The notes beneath the pieces were generated by a model. It ran no database searches and was not told the origin of the DNA. It saw only the letters and a list, made by a program, of their open reading frames with translations. 36,937 nt of DNA from Streptomyces sp. GC420 (GTDB taxonomy: Bacteria; Actinomycetota; Actinomycetes; Streptomycetales; Streptomycetaceae), in the NCBI RefSeq assembly GCF_009916105.1, contig NZ_JAAAXQ010000027.1, positions 1 through 36,937 on the forward strand. Reading direction: 5' to 3'. A program made the position numbers and the translations under genes. Below, piece by piece: positions 14,105 through 23,835 of this stretch (positions within the stretch are counted from its first letter, which is position 1; the number at the start of each line of letters is the position of its first letter).

Positions 14105-16575
14105 GCCTCCTCCAGTGTCTTCGCCGTCTGGACGGCGGTGGCCTCGGGCAACGGGGCGCCGTCGGCGCCCGTCACGTAGAAGGCGTCCACGGCGTTGGCG
14201 CCCAGTGTGCTCACATGCGCGCTGCGGACCCGTACCGCCGAGTCCTCGAGCGCCCGCCCGATCCGGTGCAGCAGCCCGGGGGCGTCCTGGGCGCGGACCT
14301 CGATGACGGTGGCGAGCTGCGACGCGGCCGGGGCGACGGTGACGCGGGGAGGCGGGGCGGCGACACCGCGGCGGCGCGGGTAGGCCGCCTCGCGCTCGGC
14401 GAGTTTCGCCGGGACGTCGAGGGTCCCGTCGAGGGCGCGCACGAGATCGGCGCGCAGCCGCGCCGCCTGGGGCAGGGAGCCGTACTCGGCGGCGACGCGC
14501 CAGCTGAGGAGCAGTACGTCGCCGCTGCCGAGCCCGTCGGGGAGTCCGATGGCGCGCAGGTCGGCCGCCCGCACGGTGAGCCGGTGCAGGGCCAGCACAC
14601 CGGCGGCGGCGGGCAGGACGCCTGCCTGGTCGGGGACGGCGATGAGGAGTTCGACGCCGACCGGCTCGGGCCGCTGGGGCTCCGTCTCGTTTTCCACCGT
14701 CTCCAGGGCCGGTTCGGTGCGGGCGTGCAGCGCGAGGACGGGTTCCCCGGTGCGCAGCGCCTCGATGGCGAGCCGTTCCTGTTCGGCGCTGGGCGCGACG
14801 GGCTCGGGGGCTTCGGGGGCATCGCCCGCCAGGACCGAGGAGACGCGGGCCACCAGGTCGGCGACGAGGGAGGCGCGCCAGGCCGACCATGCGGCTGGTC
14901 CGGTGGCCAGCGCGTCGGCCTCGGTGAGCGCGTGCAGCAGCTCCAGCGTCGAGTGGCTGCCGACGGCTTCGGCCACGTATCTGACGGTCGCGGGGTCGTC
15001 GAGGTCGCGCCGGGTGGCGGTCTCGACGAGCAGCAGGTGGTGGCGTACGAGCGTGGCGAGCACGGCCACGTCGGCCCGGTCGAAGCCGATCCGGGCGGCC
15101 ACGTCCTTGGCGATGATCTCGCCGGCCACGGAGTGGTCGCCGGGCCAGCCCTTGCCGATGTCGTGCAGCAGGGCGGCGACGAGCAGCAGGTCGGGGCGGC
15201 CCACCCGGCGGGTCAGCGCGGAGGCCCTGACCGCGGTCTCCACCAGGTGCCGGTCGACGGTCCACTTGTGCACGGCGTTGCGCTGCGGGCGGCAGCGGAC
15301 CCGTTCCCAGTCGGGCAGCAGCCGGGTGACGAGCCCTTCGGCCTCCAGTGCCTCCCACACGGGCACGGTGGGCTCTCCGGCGCCGAGCAGGGTGACGAGC
15401 TGCTCGCGGGCCTCGGCCGGCCAGGGCACGGGCAGCGGGCGGGCGGCGGAGGCGAGCCGGCGTACGGCGTGCAGCGAGACGGGCAGGCCGGCCTGGGCGG
15501 CGGCGGCCGCGGCGCGCAGCGGGAGAACCGGGTCGCGCTCGGGGCGTGCGGCGCGGGCGAGCACCACTTCGCCGTCCTGTTCGACGACGCCTTCGGCGAG
15601 GGGGCTGCGTTCGGCGCCCCGGTCGGTCTTCTGGCCGCCGGTGAGCATGGCCCGCAGCCGGGGGCGCACGGCACGGGACCGCAGGACGCGGCCGACCTCG
15701 CGCCAGGTGACGTCGGATGCGTAGCCGATGACGCGGGCGGCCTCGTACACCTGCCGCAGCAGGGCGTCGGCGTCCAGCAGGCCGAGTTCGGCGGCGACCT
15801 GGTCCTGCTCCTGGAGGGCGAGGCGGTCGGTGGCGCGGCCGGTGCACAGGTGGAGGGCGTCCCGGGCGTCGAGGAGGCGGCGCCTGGCGTCGTCGAGTCC
15901 TTCGCGGGGCGCGTCGGCCAGCCAGGATGCGGCGACGGCGCGCAGGGCGGTGGCGTCGCGCAGGCCGCCGCGCGCCTCCTTCAGGTCCGGTTCGAGGAGG
16001 AACTGGAGTTCGCCGTGGCGCTGGGCGCGCTCCGCGCAGAGTTCCTGGAGTTCGGGGAGGCGCTTGGGCGCCTGGTTGCGCCAGTCGGCGAGCACGGCGG
16101 TGCGCAGTCCCGCGGTGAGGCCGAGGTCACCGGCGAGGTGGCGGGAGTCGAGCAGTCCGAGCTGCACCTTGAGGTCCTCGCCCGCGGTCCTGCGGGCCTC
16201 GACGGGAGTGCGCACGGAGTGGTCGAGTGCCAGGCCGAGGTCCCACACGGGGTACCAGATGCGGTCGGCGAGCGCGGCGAGCGCGCTCTTGTCGGCGCTG
16301 CCGTCGTGGAGGAGCAGCAGGTCGAGGTCGCTGCGCGGGGAGAGTTCGCCGCGTCCGTAGCCTCCGACGGCGACGAGGGAGGCGCCGGCGACGCCGGAGG
16401 CCTCGGCCGCACCGGCGAAGAGGGAGCCGAGCCAGTCGTCGGTGAGCCGGGCCAGCGCGGTACGGCGCGGCGGCCCGGACTGCGTCTTCTCGTTGAGAAG
16501 GCGCAGTCGGGCCGCCGCGTAGCCGCCGGGTCCCGAGTCGTCCGATTCCGTCTCGTCCTTGACGATGTCCGTCAC
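14092..16575 (-). CDS. glnD: PII protein adenylyltransferase/uridylyltransferase GlnD
   Basis: An 827-residue bifunctional PII-modifying enzyme. The nucleotidyltransferase motif GGYGRGELSPRSDLDLL lies near residues 71-87, with metal-binding Asp83 and Asp85. The HD hydrolase domain shows LLVAALLHDIGKGWPGDHS, and two ACT domains near the end (VELLIAVPDQAGVLPAAAG and VIEVRAQDAPGLLHRIG) sense glutamine. In S. coelicolor this enzyme adenylylates GlnK at Tyr51, rather than uridylylating it. The GTG at 16575 has AGGAG 7 nt upstream and is preferred over the frame start 51 codons earlier. Third gene of amtB-glnK-glnD; a strong hairpin precedes it. Confidence 0.96.
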   Translation of the reverse strand: MTDIVKDETESDDSGPGGYAAARLRLLNEKTQSGPPRRTALARLTDDWLGSLFAGAAEASGVAGASLVAVGGYGRGELSPRSDLDLLLLHDGSADKSALAALADRIWYPVWDLGLALDHSVRTPVEARRTAGEDLKVQLGLLDSRHLAGDLGLTAGLRTAVLADWRNQAPKRLPELQELCAERAQRHGELQFLLEPDLKEARGGLRDATALRAVAASWLADAPREGLDDARRRLLDARDALHLCTGRATDRLALQEQDQVAAELGLLDADALLRQVYEAARVIGYASDVTWREVGRVLRSRAVRPRLRAMLTGGQKTDRGAERSPLAEGVVEQDGEVVLARAARPERDPVLPLRAAAAAAQAGLPVSLHAVRRLASAARPLPVPWPAEAREQLVTLLGAGEPTVPVWEALEAEGLVTRLLPDWERVRCRPQRNAVHKWTVDRHLVETAVRASALTRRVGRPDLLLVAALLHDIGKGWPGDHSVAGEIIAKDVAARIGFDRADVAVLATLVRHHLLLVETATRRDLDDPATVRYVAEAVGSHSTLELLHALTEADALATGPAAWSAWRASLVADLVARVSSVLAGDAPEAPEPVAPSAEQERLAIEALRTGEPVLALHARTEPALETVENETEPQRPEPVGVELLIAVPDQAGVLPAAAGVLALHRLTVRAADLRAIGLPDGLGSGDVLLLSWRVAAEYGSLPQAARLRADLVRALDGTLDVPAKLAEREAAYPRRRGVAAPPPRVTVAPAASQLATVIEVRAQDAPGLLHRIGRALEDSAVRVRSAHVSTLGANAVDAFYVTGADGAPLPEATAVQTAKTLEEALRA

Positions 16576-16604
16576 CCGGCAGCTCCTTTTTGCTTCTGTC
16601 GGTC

Positions 16605-16632
16605 CGCCGAGGGGGCCGTGGCCCCCTCGGCG
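16605..16632 (-). terminator. Strong hairpin between glnK and glnD
   Basis: A perfect 13-bp inverted repeat, CGCCGAGGGGGCC at 16605-16617 and its complement at 16620-16632, separated by 2 nt. It lies 16 nt after the glnK stop and ahead of the glnD ribosome site. It is strong enough to act as an attenuator or a 3' stabiliser, which would make glnD less abundant than amtB-glnK. Confidence 0.6.
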
Positions 16633-16648
16633 CGGTTCCGGTCGGAGG

Positions 16649-18406
<1,758 letters not shown>

Positions 18407-18434
18407 TTATGCGCCACGAGATTCGCGCAGCGCC

Positions 18435-18472
18435 GTTTCCGCCGATGCCGCTCGATGTTTCGCACCAGTGAC
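18435..18472 (-). promoter_or_regulatory. GlnR box upstream of amtB
   Basis: On the amtB sense strand the half-sites are GTCAC, GAAAC, CGGCA and GAAAC, each separated by exactly 6 nt. This matches the actinobacterial GlnR pattern gTnAc-n6-GaAAc repeated twice; three of four half-sites fit and the third is degenerate. GlnR activates amtB-glnK-glnD under nitrogen limitation in S. coelicolor. Confidence 0.75.
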
Positions 18473-18644
18473 GAAGAAACTGGCTGTGTTACGTGGTCAT
18501 GAACTGACCCGGACGGCGTGTCCTCGTCCGTTATCGTTCCGCAACCAGTGGGCCGACCGCGGCGGTCGCCCGACTGACCTGGCATGGGGGAGCCGAGTCG
18601 GGCTGTATCGGGGCGGCCGCCGCGGCCGGGGTCTTTTGTGTACA

Positions 18645-18662
18645 GGCGGGCAGGGTCCCGCC
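18645..18662 (-). terminator. Possible terminator of nsdA
   Basis: The arms GGCGGG and CCCGCC pair across a 6-nt loop, 7 nt after the nsdA stop. On the minus strand the stem is followed by CTGTACACAAAAG, without a T-tract. A modest hairpin. Confidence 0.4.
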
Positions 18663-18669
18663 GGGGCCC

Positions 18670-20148
18670 TCAGACCGCCTCCGCGGTCTCCTCGGGGAGC
18701 TGCTCGGCAAGCAGGCCGGTGATCCGGACGACGTCGGCGACATCGCCGAAATCACGGACGGCGGTGTCCACGGTCTTGCGCAGCCTGGTGTTCACCCGCT
18801 CGGAGCGGACCCGCCTGGCGATGCCCAGCGCCTTTTCGGCGAAGACGCAGCTCTGCTCCGGTTCGCGCTGCATGAGGTGGACGGTGGCCATGCCGATCAG
18901 GTTCAGCGCGTAGGACCTGTGGTGCTCCTCGTCCTTCGCGAACAGCTCCACGGCACGCTCCATCACGGGGTGGGCGAGCGAGGCGTACATGGGGCTGCGG
19001 CCCGCGACATAGGCGAGATCGCGGTACGAGTGGGCGTTCTCCGCGTTGAGTTCGGCCTCGGAGAAGAAGCGGATCCAGTCGGGCTCGGGCTCGGCGCCGG
19101 GCTCGATGTCCGCGAAGGTGTCCTCGGCCATGCGCACGGCGCGCTTGGTCCTGCTGGGGTTGCCCATGTTCGCGTAGGCGCGGGCCTCCATCGCATACAG
19201 CATCGCCTGGGTGCGCGGGGTGGCGCAGTCCCGGCTGCCGTACTGGGCGAGGTGGATGAGCTCCAGGGCGTCCTCGGGCCTGCCGAGGTGGATCATCTGG
19301 CGGCTCATGCTGGAGAGGATGTACGACCCCAGAGGGCGGTCGCCGGCCTCCTTCGCGGCGTGCAGCGCGAGGACGAAGTACTTCTGCGCGGTGGGCTGCA
19401 GACCGATGTCGTAGCTCATCCACCCGGCGAGCTCCGCGAGTTCGGCGGCGCACTTGAACAAGCGCCCCGCGGTGGCGGCGGGATGCGGCTCCTGGAGCAG
19501 GTCGGTGACCTCGTGCAGCTGGCCCACAACGGCCTTGCGGCGCAGCCCGCCGCCGCACTGCGCGTCCCACTGCCGGAACATCGCCGTGGTGGCCTCGAGG
19601 AGGTCGAGCTCGGGTGCGGAGAGGCGGTGGGGGCGGCGGCCCGGCTCCTGCGCGAGCGTGTTGCCCTGCGCGGTGCCGGGCGTGGGTACCAGCCAGCGCT
19701 GCATGGGTTCGATCAGGGCCGGCCCGGCCGCGAGCCCCAGCGAGCTCCCGAGGAAGCCGCGCCGCGCCAGCATCAGGTCGCTGCGCGAGAACTCGCCGAG
19801 CAGGGCCACGGTCTGCGGGCCCGCCCAGGGCAGGTCGACCCCGGACACGGAGGGTGCGCGGTGCGCGGTGCGCAGGCCGAGGTCCTCGACGGCGACGACG
19901 GCTCCGAAGCGCTCCGAGAACAGCTCGGAGAGGATGCGCGGGATGGGCTCGCGGGGCTGCTCGCCGTCCAGCCAGCGCCGCACCCGGGAAGTGTCGGTGC
20001 TGATGTGGTGGGCGCCCATCTGGCGTGCTCTGCGGTTGACCTGGCGCGCCAGCTCGCCCTTCGACCAGCCGCTGCGCACGAACCACGAGTTCAGCTGCTC
20101 GTTCGGGCGCTTCTCAGCGTTCGTGCCTCCGCCGCCGTTGCCGCCCAC
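18670..20148 (-). CDS. nsdA: NsdA, negative regulator of sporulation and antibiotic production
   Basis: A 492-residue Streptomyces regulator. The N-terminal part (NEQLNSWFVRSGWSKGELARQVNRRAR and STDTSRVRRWLDGEQPREPIP) looks like a helix-turn-helix domain, and the rest is helical and TPR-like (AAELAELAGWMSYDIGLQPTAQKYF..., ALHAAKEAGDRPLGSYILSSMSRQ). Disruption in S. coelicolor increases antibiotic production and sporulation. Its position upstream of amtB and divergent from a small primase/polymerase gene matches S. coelicolor SCO5581-5583. The GTG at 20148 follows a G-rich site; a longer frame to 20295 has no ribosome site. Confidence 0.9.
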   Translation of the reverse strand: MGGNGGGGTNAEKRPNEQLNSWFVRSGWSKGELARQVNRRARQMGAHHISTDTSRVRRWLDGEQPREPIPRILSELFSERFGAVVAVEDLGLRTAHRAPSVSGVDLPWAGPQTVALLGEFSRSDLMLARRGFLGSSLGLAAGPALIEPMQRWLVPTPGTAQGNTLAQEPGRRPHRLSAPELDLLEATTAMFRQWDAQCGGGLRRKAVVGQLHEVTDLLQEPHPAATAGRLFKCAAELAELAGWMSYDIGLQPTAQKYFVLALHAAKEAGDRPLGSYILSSMSRQMIHLGRPEDALELIHLAQYGSRDCATPRTQAMLYAMEARAYANMGNPSRTKRAVRMAEDTFADIEPGAEPEPDWIRFFSEAELNAENAHSYRDLAYVAGRSPMYASLAHPVMERAVELFAKDEEHHRSYALNLIGMATVHLMQREPEQSCVFAEKALGIARRVRSERVNTRLRKTVDTAVRDFGDVADVVRITGLLAEQLPEETAEAV

Positions 20149-20604
20149 TGGAACGCCCCCATCCCGGATGTCGCCGTGGCGATCACCGTTTCGTATTGCC
20201 TGCGCTGCGCGAACCGCTATCAGAATGCCGCGGACCGACGCCCCGCGTCCTGGGGACGCCACCCGTCGAACGGGAGCCCGACTTGCCTCCGGCATACCCG
20301 CGGAAGCACGCGCTTCCCAAGGGTTCGTGTACTCAAAGTAATCCTACGATCACCGGTCCGGCGAGGGAGATTGCAGAATCGCCACCATTCGCCACCCCTT
20401 CGAATGAACTCCTTTACGCGCGCACACGCTTCACTTGACAAGGTGCGAACGGGGACGGGCGGAGCGGTGCCCGCGGGGGCGCAAGAGCGGAACCGCACGA
20501 CCCCCGGCACTTCTTGGCGCCTTTCGCACCTGGCGACCAGGACGGAGCGTGACCGGAAGACTCCTTTTCGTAACCACCGGCGAGGCAGACCCGTTGGAGG
20601 AGGC
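20149..20604. other. 456-bp divergent region between nsdA and the primase/polymerase-like gene
   Basis: It should hold promoters for both genes. On the plus strand TTGACA occurs at 20435-20440 but no good -10 follows at 16-19 nt. On the minus strand TAGGAT (about 20348-20353) could be a -10 for nsdA, without a recognisable -35. The stretch 20330-20440 is clearly less GC-rich than its surroundings. No extra gene is supported. Confidence 0.4.
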
Positions 20605-21315
20605 ATGGGCTTCACGATCGGCGTCAGCCGGGGCATCAGGGAAATCCGGCCCGGATCGCGGCGCCGCGGCCGCTCGGCCACCGAGTGCACCGCCGTCGCC
20701 GAGTACACCGGCCTGTGGGGCTGGGACGTGGTCCCCGGCGCCAGGGTGACGGGGCACGGCCCGGCCGCGGGCGGCGGCCGGGGCACCGGCCGCTCCGGCG
20801 CCGTGTGCTCCTGCGGGGCGGCGGACTGCCGCGCACCGGGGGCGCATCCCCTGGCCTTCGCGGCGGAGGTGCCCGCGGGCGCCACCCTCGACGAGGTCAC
20901 CGAGGCCTGGGCCGAGGTGCCCGGCGCCGCCGTGATGCTGCCCGTGGGCCGCGCCTTCGACGTCATCGAAGTGACCGAGGCGGCCGGGCGGAGAGCCCTG
21001 GTGCGCCTGGAGCGCATGGGGGTGCCGCTGGGCCCGGTGGCGCTCACACCGTCCGGGCGCGTCCAGTTCTTCGTCGCTCCCGGGGCCTGTGCCTCGCTCC
21101 CCCAGCTGCTCTACCGCATGGGCTGGGACGACACCGGCCTCGACCTGCGCGGGCTGGGCCCCGGAACCCACATCACGGCCCCTCCCTCCGACCTCGCCGG
21201 TCTCGGCCCCGTGCGGTGGCTGCGCACTCCGGCGCTGGACTCGGCGGGACGCCCGCCGCAGGCCCGGCTGCTGCTGGGCACGCTGGCCTACGCGAGCCAC
21301 CGCTCGGCCTCCTGA
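20605..21315 (+). CDS. Small bifunctional DNA primase/polymerase-like (AEP/prim-pol) protein
   Basis: A 236-residue protein resembling the N-terminal domain of prim-pol proteins of mobile elements. It has the Cys-rich loop CSCGAADCRAPGAHPLAF (68-85) typical of the family's CxCG...C...GxHP motif. Where active enzymes carry a DxD metal site, this protein has FDVIEV (118-123), so the second Asp is replaced. No helicase domain follows. It is probably non-catalytic or specialised; that is inference. The ATG at 20605 has GGAGGAG upstream. A homologue beside nsdA is conserved in Streptomyces. Confidence 0.7.
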   Translation: MGFTIGVSRGIREIRPGSRRRGRSATECTAVAEYTGLWGWDVVPGARVTGHGPAAGGGRGTGRSGAVCSCGAADCRAPGAHPLAFAAEVPAGATLDEVTEAWAEVPGAAVMLPVGRAFDVIEVTEAAGRRALVRLERMGVPLGPVALTPSGRVQFFVAPGACASLPQLLYRMGWDDTGLDLRGLGPGTHITAPPSDLAGLGPVRWLRTPALDSAGRPPQARLLLGTLAYASHRSAS

Positions 21316-21317
21316 GT

Positions 21318-21337
21318 GCCGGGCACATGTGCCCGGC
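21318..21337. terminator. Bidirectional terminator between the prim-pol-like gene and ftsY
   Basis: A perfect 20-bp palindrome (half-site GCCGGGCACA) placed 2 nt after the stop of the plus-strand gene and 17 nt after the stop of the convergent ftsY. Its position between convergent genes supports a shared terminator. Confidence 0.7.
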
Positions 21338-21354
21338 TCGCGCCGGCTCTGGTC

Positions 21355-22560
21355 TCAGTCCCCGATCAGGGCGTCGACGAACGCCTCCGGCTCGAAGGGC
21401 GCCAGATCGTCGGCACCCTCGCCCAGGCCCACCAGCTTCACCGGTACGCCCAGCTCGCGCTGCACGGCGATGACGATGCCGCCCTTGGCGGTGCCGTCCA
21501 GCTTGGTCAGGACGATGCCGGTGATGTCGACGACCTCGGCGAAGACACGGGCCTGGATCAGCCCGTTCTGGCCGGTCGTGGCGTCCAGCACCAGCAGCAC
21601 CTCGTCCAGCGGCCCGTGCTTCTCGACGACCCGCTTGACCTTGCCCAGCTCGTCCATCAGGCCGGTCTTGGTGTGCAGCCGCCCGGCCGTGTCGATGAGG
21701 ACGACGTCGGCGCCCTCGGCGATGCCCTCCTTCACTGCGTCGAAGGCGATCGACGCGGGGTCGCCGCCCTCGGGTCCGCGCACGGTCCTGGCGCCGACGC
21801 GCTCGCCCCAGGTCTGGAGCTGATCGGCGGCGGCGGCACGGAAGGTGTCCGCGGCGCCCAGCACCACACTGCGCCCGTCGGCGACGAGGACGCGGGCGAG
21901 CTTGCCGGTCGTCGTGGTCTTGCCGGTGCCGTTGACGCCGACGACCAAGACGACGCCCGGCGTGTCCAGGCCGCTCTCCGTCTTCACGGCGCGGTCGAGG
22001 TCGGTGCCGAGGAGGTTCAGCAGCTCCTCGCGCAGCAGCGCCCGCAGCTCCTGGGGCGTGCGGGTGCCGAGGACGCGCACCCTCTCGCGCAGTCGCTCGA
22101 CGAGCTCCTGGGTCGGAGCGACGCCGACGTCCGCGGTCAGCAGGGTGTCCTCGATCTCCTCCCAGGTGTCCTCGTCGAGATGCTCGCGGGAGAGCAGCGT
22201 GAGCAGGCCCTTGCCGAGGGTGTTCTGCGAGCGGGCCAGGCGCGCGCGAAGGCGCACGAGACGGCCCGCCGTGGGTTCCGGGATCTCGATCTCGGGCGCG
22301 GCGACGGGTTCCTCGGCGACAGGAGCCTCGACGACGGGCGCCTCGGGCAGTCCGACCTCCTCTATGGTGCGCCGCGGTTCCTCCCGCGGCTCTTCGGCCT
22401 CCTCGCCGACCTGGGGTTCGGCGGGCGGGGCGGTGATGGTCGGCGTGCTCGTCGGCGACGCGGGCGGCAGCTGCCTCTGGCGGCGGCTGCTGACCACGAG
22501 CCCGCTGACCGCGGCGACGGCGACCAGGGCGATGACTACAGCAAGGATGACGATGTCCAT
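21355..22560 (-). CDS. ftsY: Signal recognition particle receptor FtsY
   Basis: A 401-residue SRP receptor GTPase. An N-terminal hydrophobic segment (residues 1-24, MDIVILAVVIALVAVAAVSG) anchors it in the membrane, an acidic A domain spans about 30-95, and the NG domain follows with GVNGTGKT at 208-215, DTAGR at 290-294 and TKLD at 352-355. It docks Ffh-ribosome complexes at the translocon. The ATG at 22560 is chosen because it gives the membrane segment and has GGACGGG upstream; the frame is open further upstream across GC-rich spacer. Confidence 0.97.
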   Translation of the reverse strand: MDIVILAVVIALVAVAAVSGLVVSSRRQRQLPPASPTSTPTITAPPAEPQVGEEAEEPREEPRRTIEEVGLPEAPVVEAPVAEEPVAAPEIEIPEPTAGRLVRLRARLARSQNTLGKGLLTLLSREHLDEDTWEEIEDTLLTADVGVAPTQELVERLRERVRVLGTRTPQELRALLREELLNLLGTDLDRAVKTESGLDTPGVVLVVGVNGTGKTTTTGKLARVLVADGRSVVLGAADTFRAAAADQLQTWGERVGARTVRGPEGGDPASIAFDAVKEGIAEGADVVLIDTAGRLHTKTGLMDELGKVKRVVEKHGPLDEVLLVLDATTGQNGLIQARVFAEVVDITGIVLTKLDGTAKGGIVIAVQRELGVPVKLVGLGEGADDLAPFEPEAFVDALIGD

Positions 22561-22680
22561 AACCCGTCCAGTATCGGACACGTCCGCAAGGGCCCGGGCG
22601 AGCCGCCGGAGGGCGCCGGGCGGTGCGGGCGACATTTGCGCCTTTCGGGTGACGGTCCCGCGCCGCCGGCCGTCGCCTCG

Positions 22681-22740
22681 CCACCCGCACCGGCCGCGCA
22701 CCGGGCTCCGCCACCCGCACCGGCCGCGCGCCGGGCCTCC
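22681..22740. repeat. 30-bp imperfect tandem duplication
   Basis: Two adjacent 30-bp units (22681-22710 and 22711-22740) share their first 19 bases exactly and differ at few positions afterwards. They lie between divergent ftsY and the LLM-family gene. No function is evident. Confidence 0.75.
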
Positions 22741-22756
22741 CGGATTCACTGGCTAT

Positions 22757-22778
22757 CTGACGCTACGTCAGCTAAGGT
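22757..22778 (+). promoter_or_regulatory. Operator-like inverted repeat and -10 upstream of the LLM oxidoreductase gene
   Basis: CTGACG-CTA-CGTCAG is a perfect 6-bp inverted repeat around 3 nt at 22757-22771, immediately followed by TAAGGT (22773-22778), a good -10 match. The geometry suits repression by a TetR-type or similar dimer overlapping the promoter. No such regulator is encoded next to it, so the binding protein is unknown. Confidence 0.5.
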
Positions 22779-22818
22779 CCGCCGCACCCGGCCGGCCCGT
22801 CAGGAGGGGGCGCCAGCC

Positions 22819-23814
22819 ATGGCCGTCTCAGTGGTCCGTTTCAACCTCGTCGACCCCGCGGCGGGTCCGGAGTCCCTGTCCGCCCGCTACCGGGCCGCCC
22901 TGGAGATGGCGGCGTACGCCGACGACCACGGCGTCACCACCGTCCAGACCGAGGAGCACCACGGCGCCGCCGACAACTGGCTGCCGTCACCACTCGTCTT
23001 CGCCGGAGCGGTGCTCGGCGCCACCCGCCGCGTCACCGTCACCGTCTCCGCGATCATCGCCCCGCTCCACGACCCGCTGCGGCTGGCCGAGGAGATCGCC
23101 GTACTGGACCTGCTGGGCGCGGGCCGGCTGATCACGGTGGCCGGGATCGGCTACCGGGCGGCGGAGTACGAGTTCCTCGGGCGCGACTGGGCAGCCCGCG
23201 GACTGCTCCAGGACGAGGCCCTGGAGACGCTGCTGAGGGCATGGACGGGAGAGCCCTTCACCTTCCGCGGCCGTACGGTGCGGGTCACCCCGCGCCCTTG
23301 CACCCGGCCGCATCCGCCGCTGTTCGTGGGCGGCGGCTCGAGGGCGGCGGCCCGGCGCGCCGCCCGTCTGGGGCTGCCCTTCTTCCCCAGCGCGCACCTG
23401 CCCGAACTGGAGGCGTACTACCACGGGCGGCGCGCGGAGTACGGGACCGAGGGCTTCTGCATGATGCCGGCGGCCGAGACGCCGCTGCTGCACGTCGCCC
23501 GCGACCCGGACCGGGCCTGGGCACGGTACGGCCCGTACCTCCTGCACGAGGCCGCGGCGTACGCCTCCTGGCAGTCCACCGGGATCCGCTCCGCCGTCCG
23601 CTCGCGCGCCGGAGACGTGGCGGCGCTGCGCGAGGAGGGCGTCTACCGGATCGTCACTCCCGACGAGTGCGTGGCACTGGCCGGAAGGACCGGCGGCAGC
23701 CTGGTGCTGCACCCGCTGTGCGGCGGGATGCCGGTGGACGAGGGGTGGCGCAGTCTCCGGCTGTTCTGCGAGGAGGTGCTGCCCGCCCTCGCCGGGCGGG
23801 ACCGCAAGGAGTGA
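22819..23814 (+). CDS. LLM class flavin-dependent (luciferase-like) oxidoreductase
   Basis: A 331-residue bacterial luciferase-like TIM-barrel monooxygenase, probably using FMN or F420. Evidence: an early segment with TVQTEEHHGAADNWLPSP, then VTVTVSAIIAPLHDPLRLAEEIAVLDLL and GRLITVAGIGYR, and PPLFVGGGSRAAARRAARLG. The substrate cannot be told. ATG at 22819 with AGGAGG upstream. An operator-like inverted repeat and a -10 element lie just upstream, so it is probably regulated as a single gene. It ends 21 bp before the end of convergent smc. Confidence 0.88.
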   Translation: MAVSVVRFNLVDPAAGPESLSARYRAALEMAAYADDHGVTTVQTEEHHGAADNWLPSPLVFAGAVLGATRRVTVTVSAIIAPLHDPLRLAEEIAVLDLLGAGRLITVAGIGYRAAEYEFLGRDWAARGLLQDEALETLLRAWTGEPFTFRGRTVRVTPRPCTRPHPPLFVGGGSRAAARRAARLGLPFFPSAHLPELEAYYHGRRAEYGTEGFCMMPAAETPLLHVARDPDRAWARYGPYLLHEAAAYASWQSTGIRSAVRSRAGDVAALREEGVYRIVTPDECVALAGRTGGSLVLHPLCGGMPVDEGWRSLRLFCEEVLPALAGRDRKE

Positions 23815-23835
23815 CGCCCCGGGGGCCTCCGCCGG

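Noticed and set aside
20435..20440. Perfect TTGACA, considered as the -35 of the primase/polymerase-like gene
   Set aside because: No acceptable -10 at 16-19 nt downstream.
18877..20604. Long plus-strand frame antisense to nsdA that runs into the primase/polymerase-like gene
   Set aside because: Only the part from 20605 has a ribosome site and family motifs; the upstream part is antisense to nsdA.
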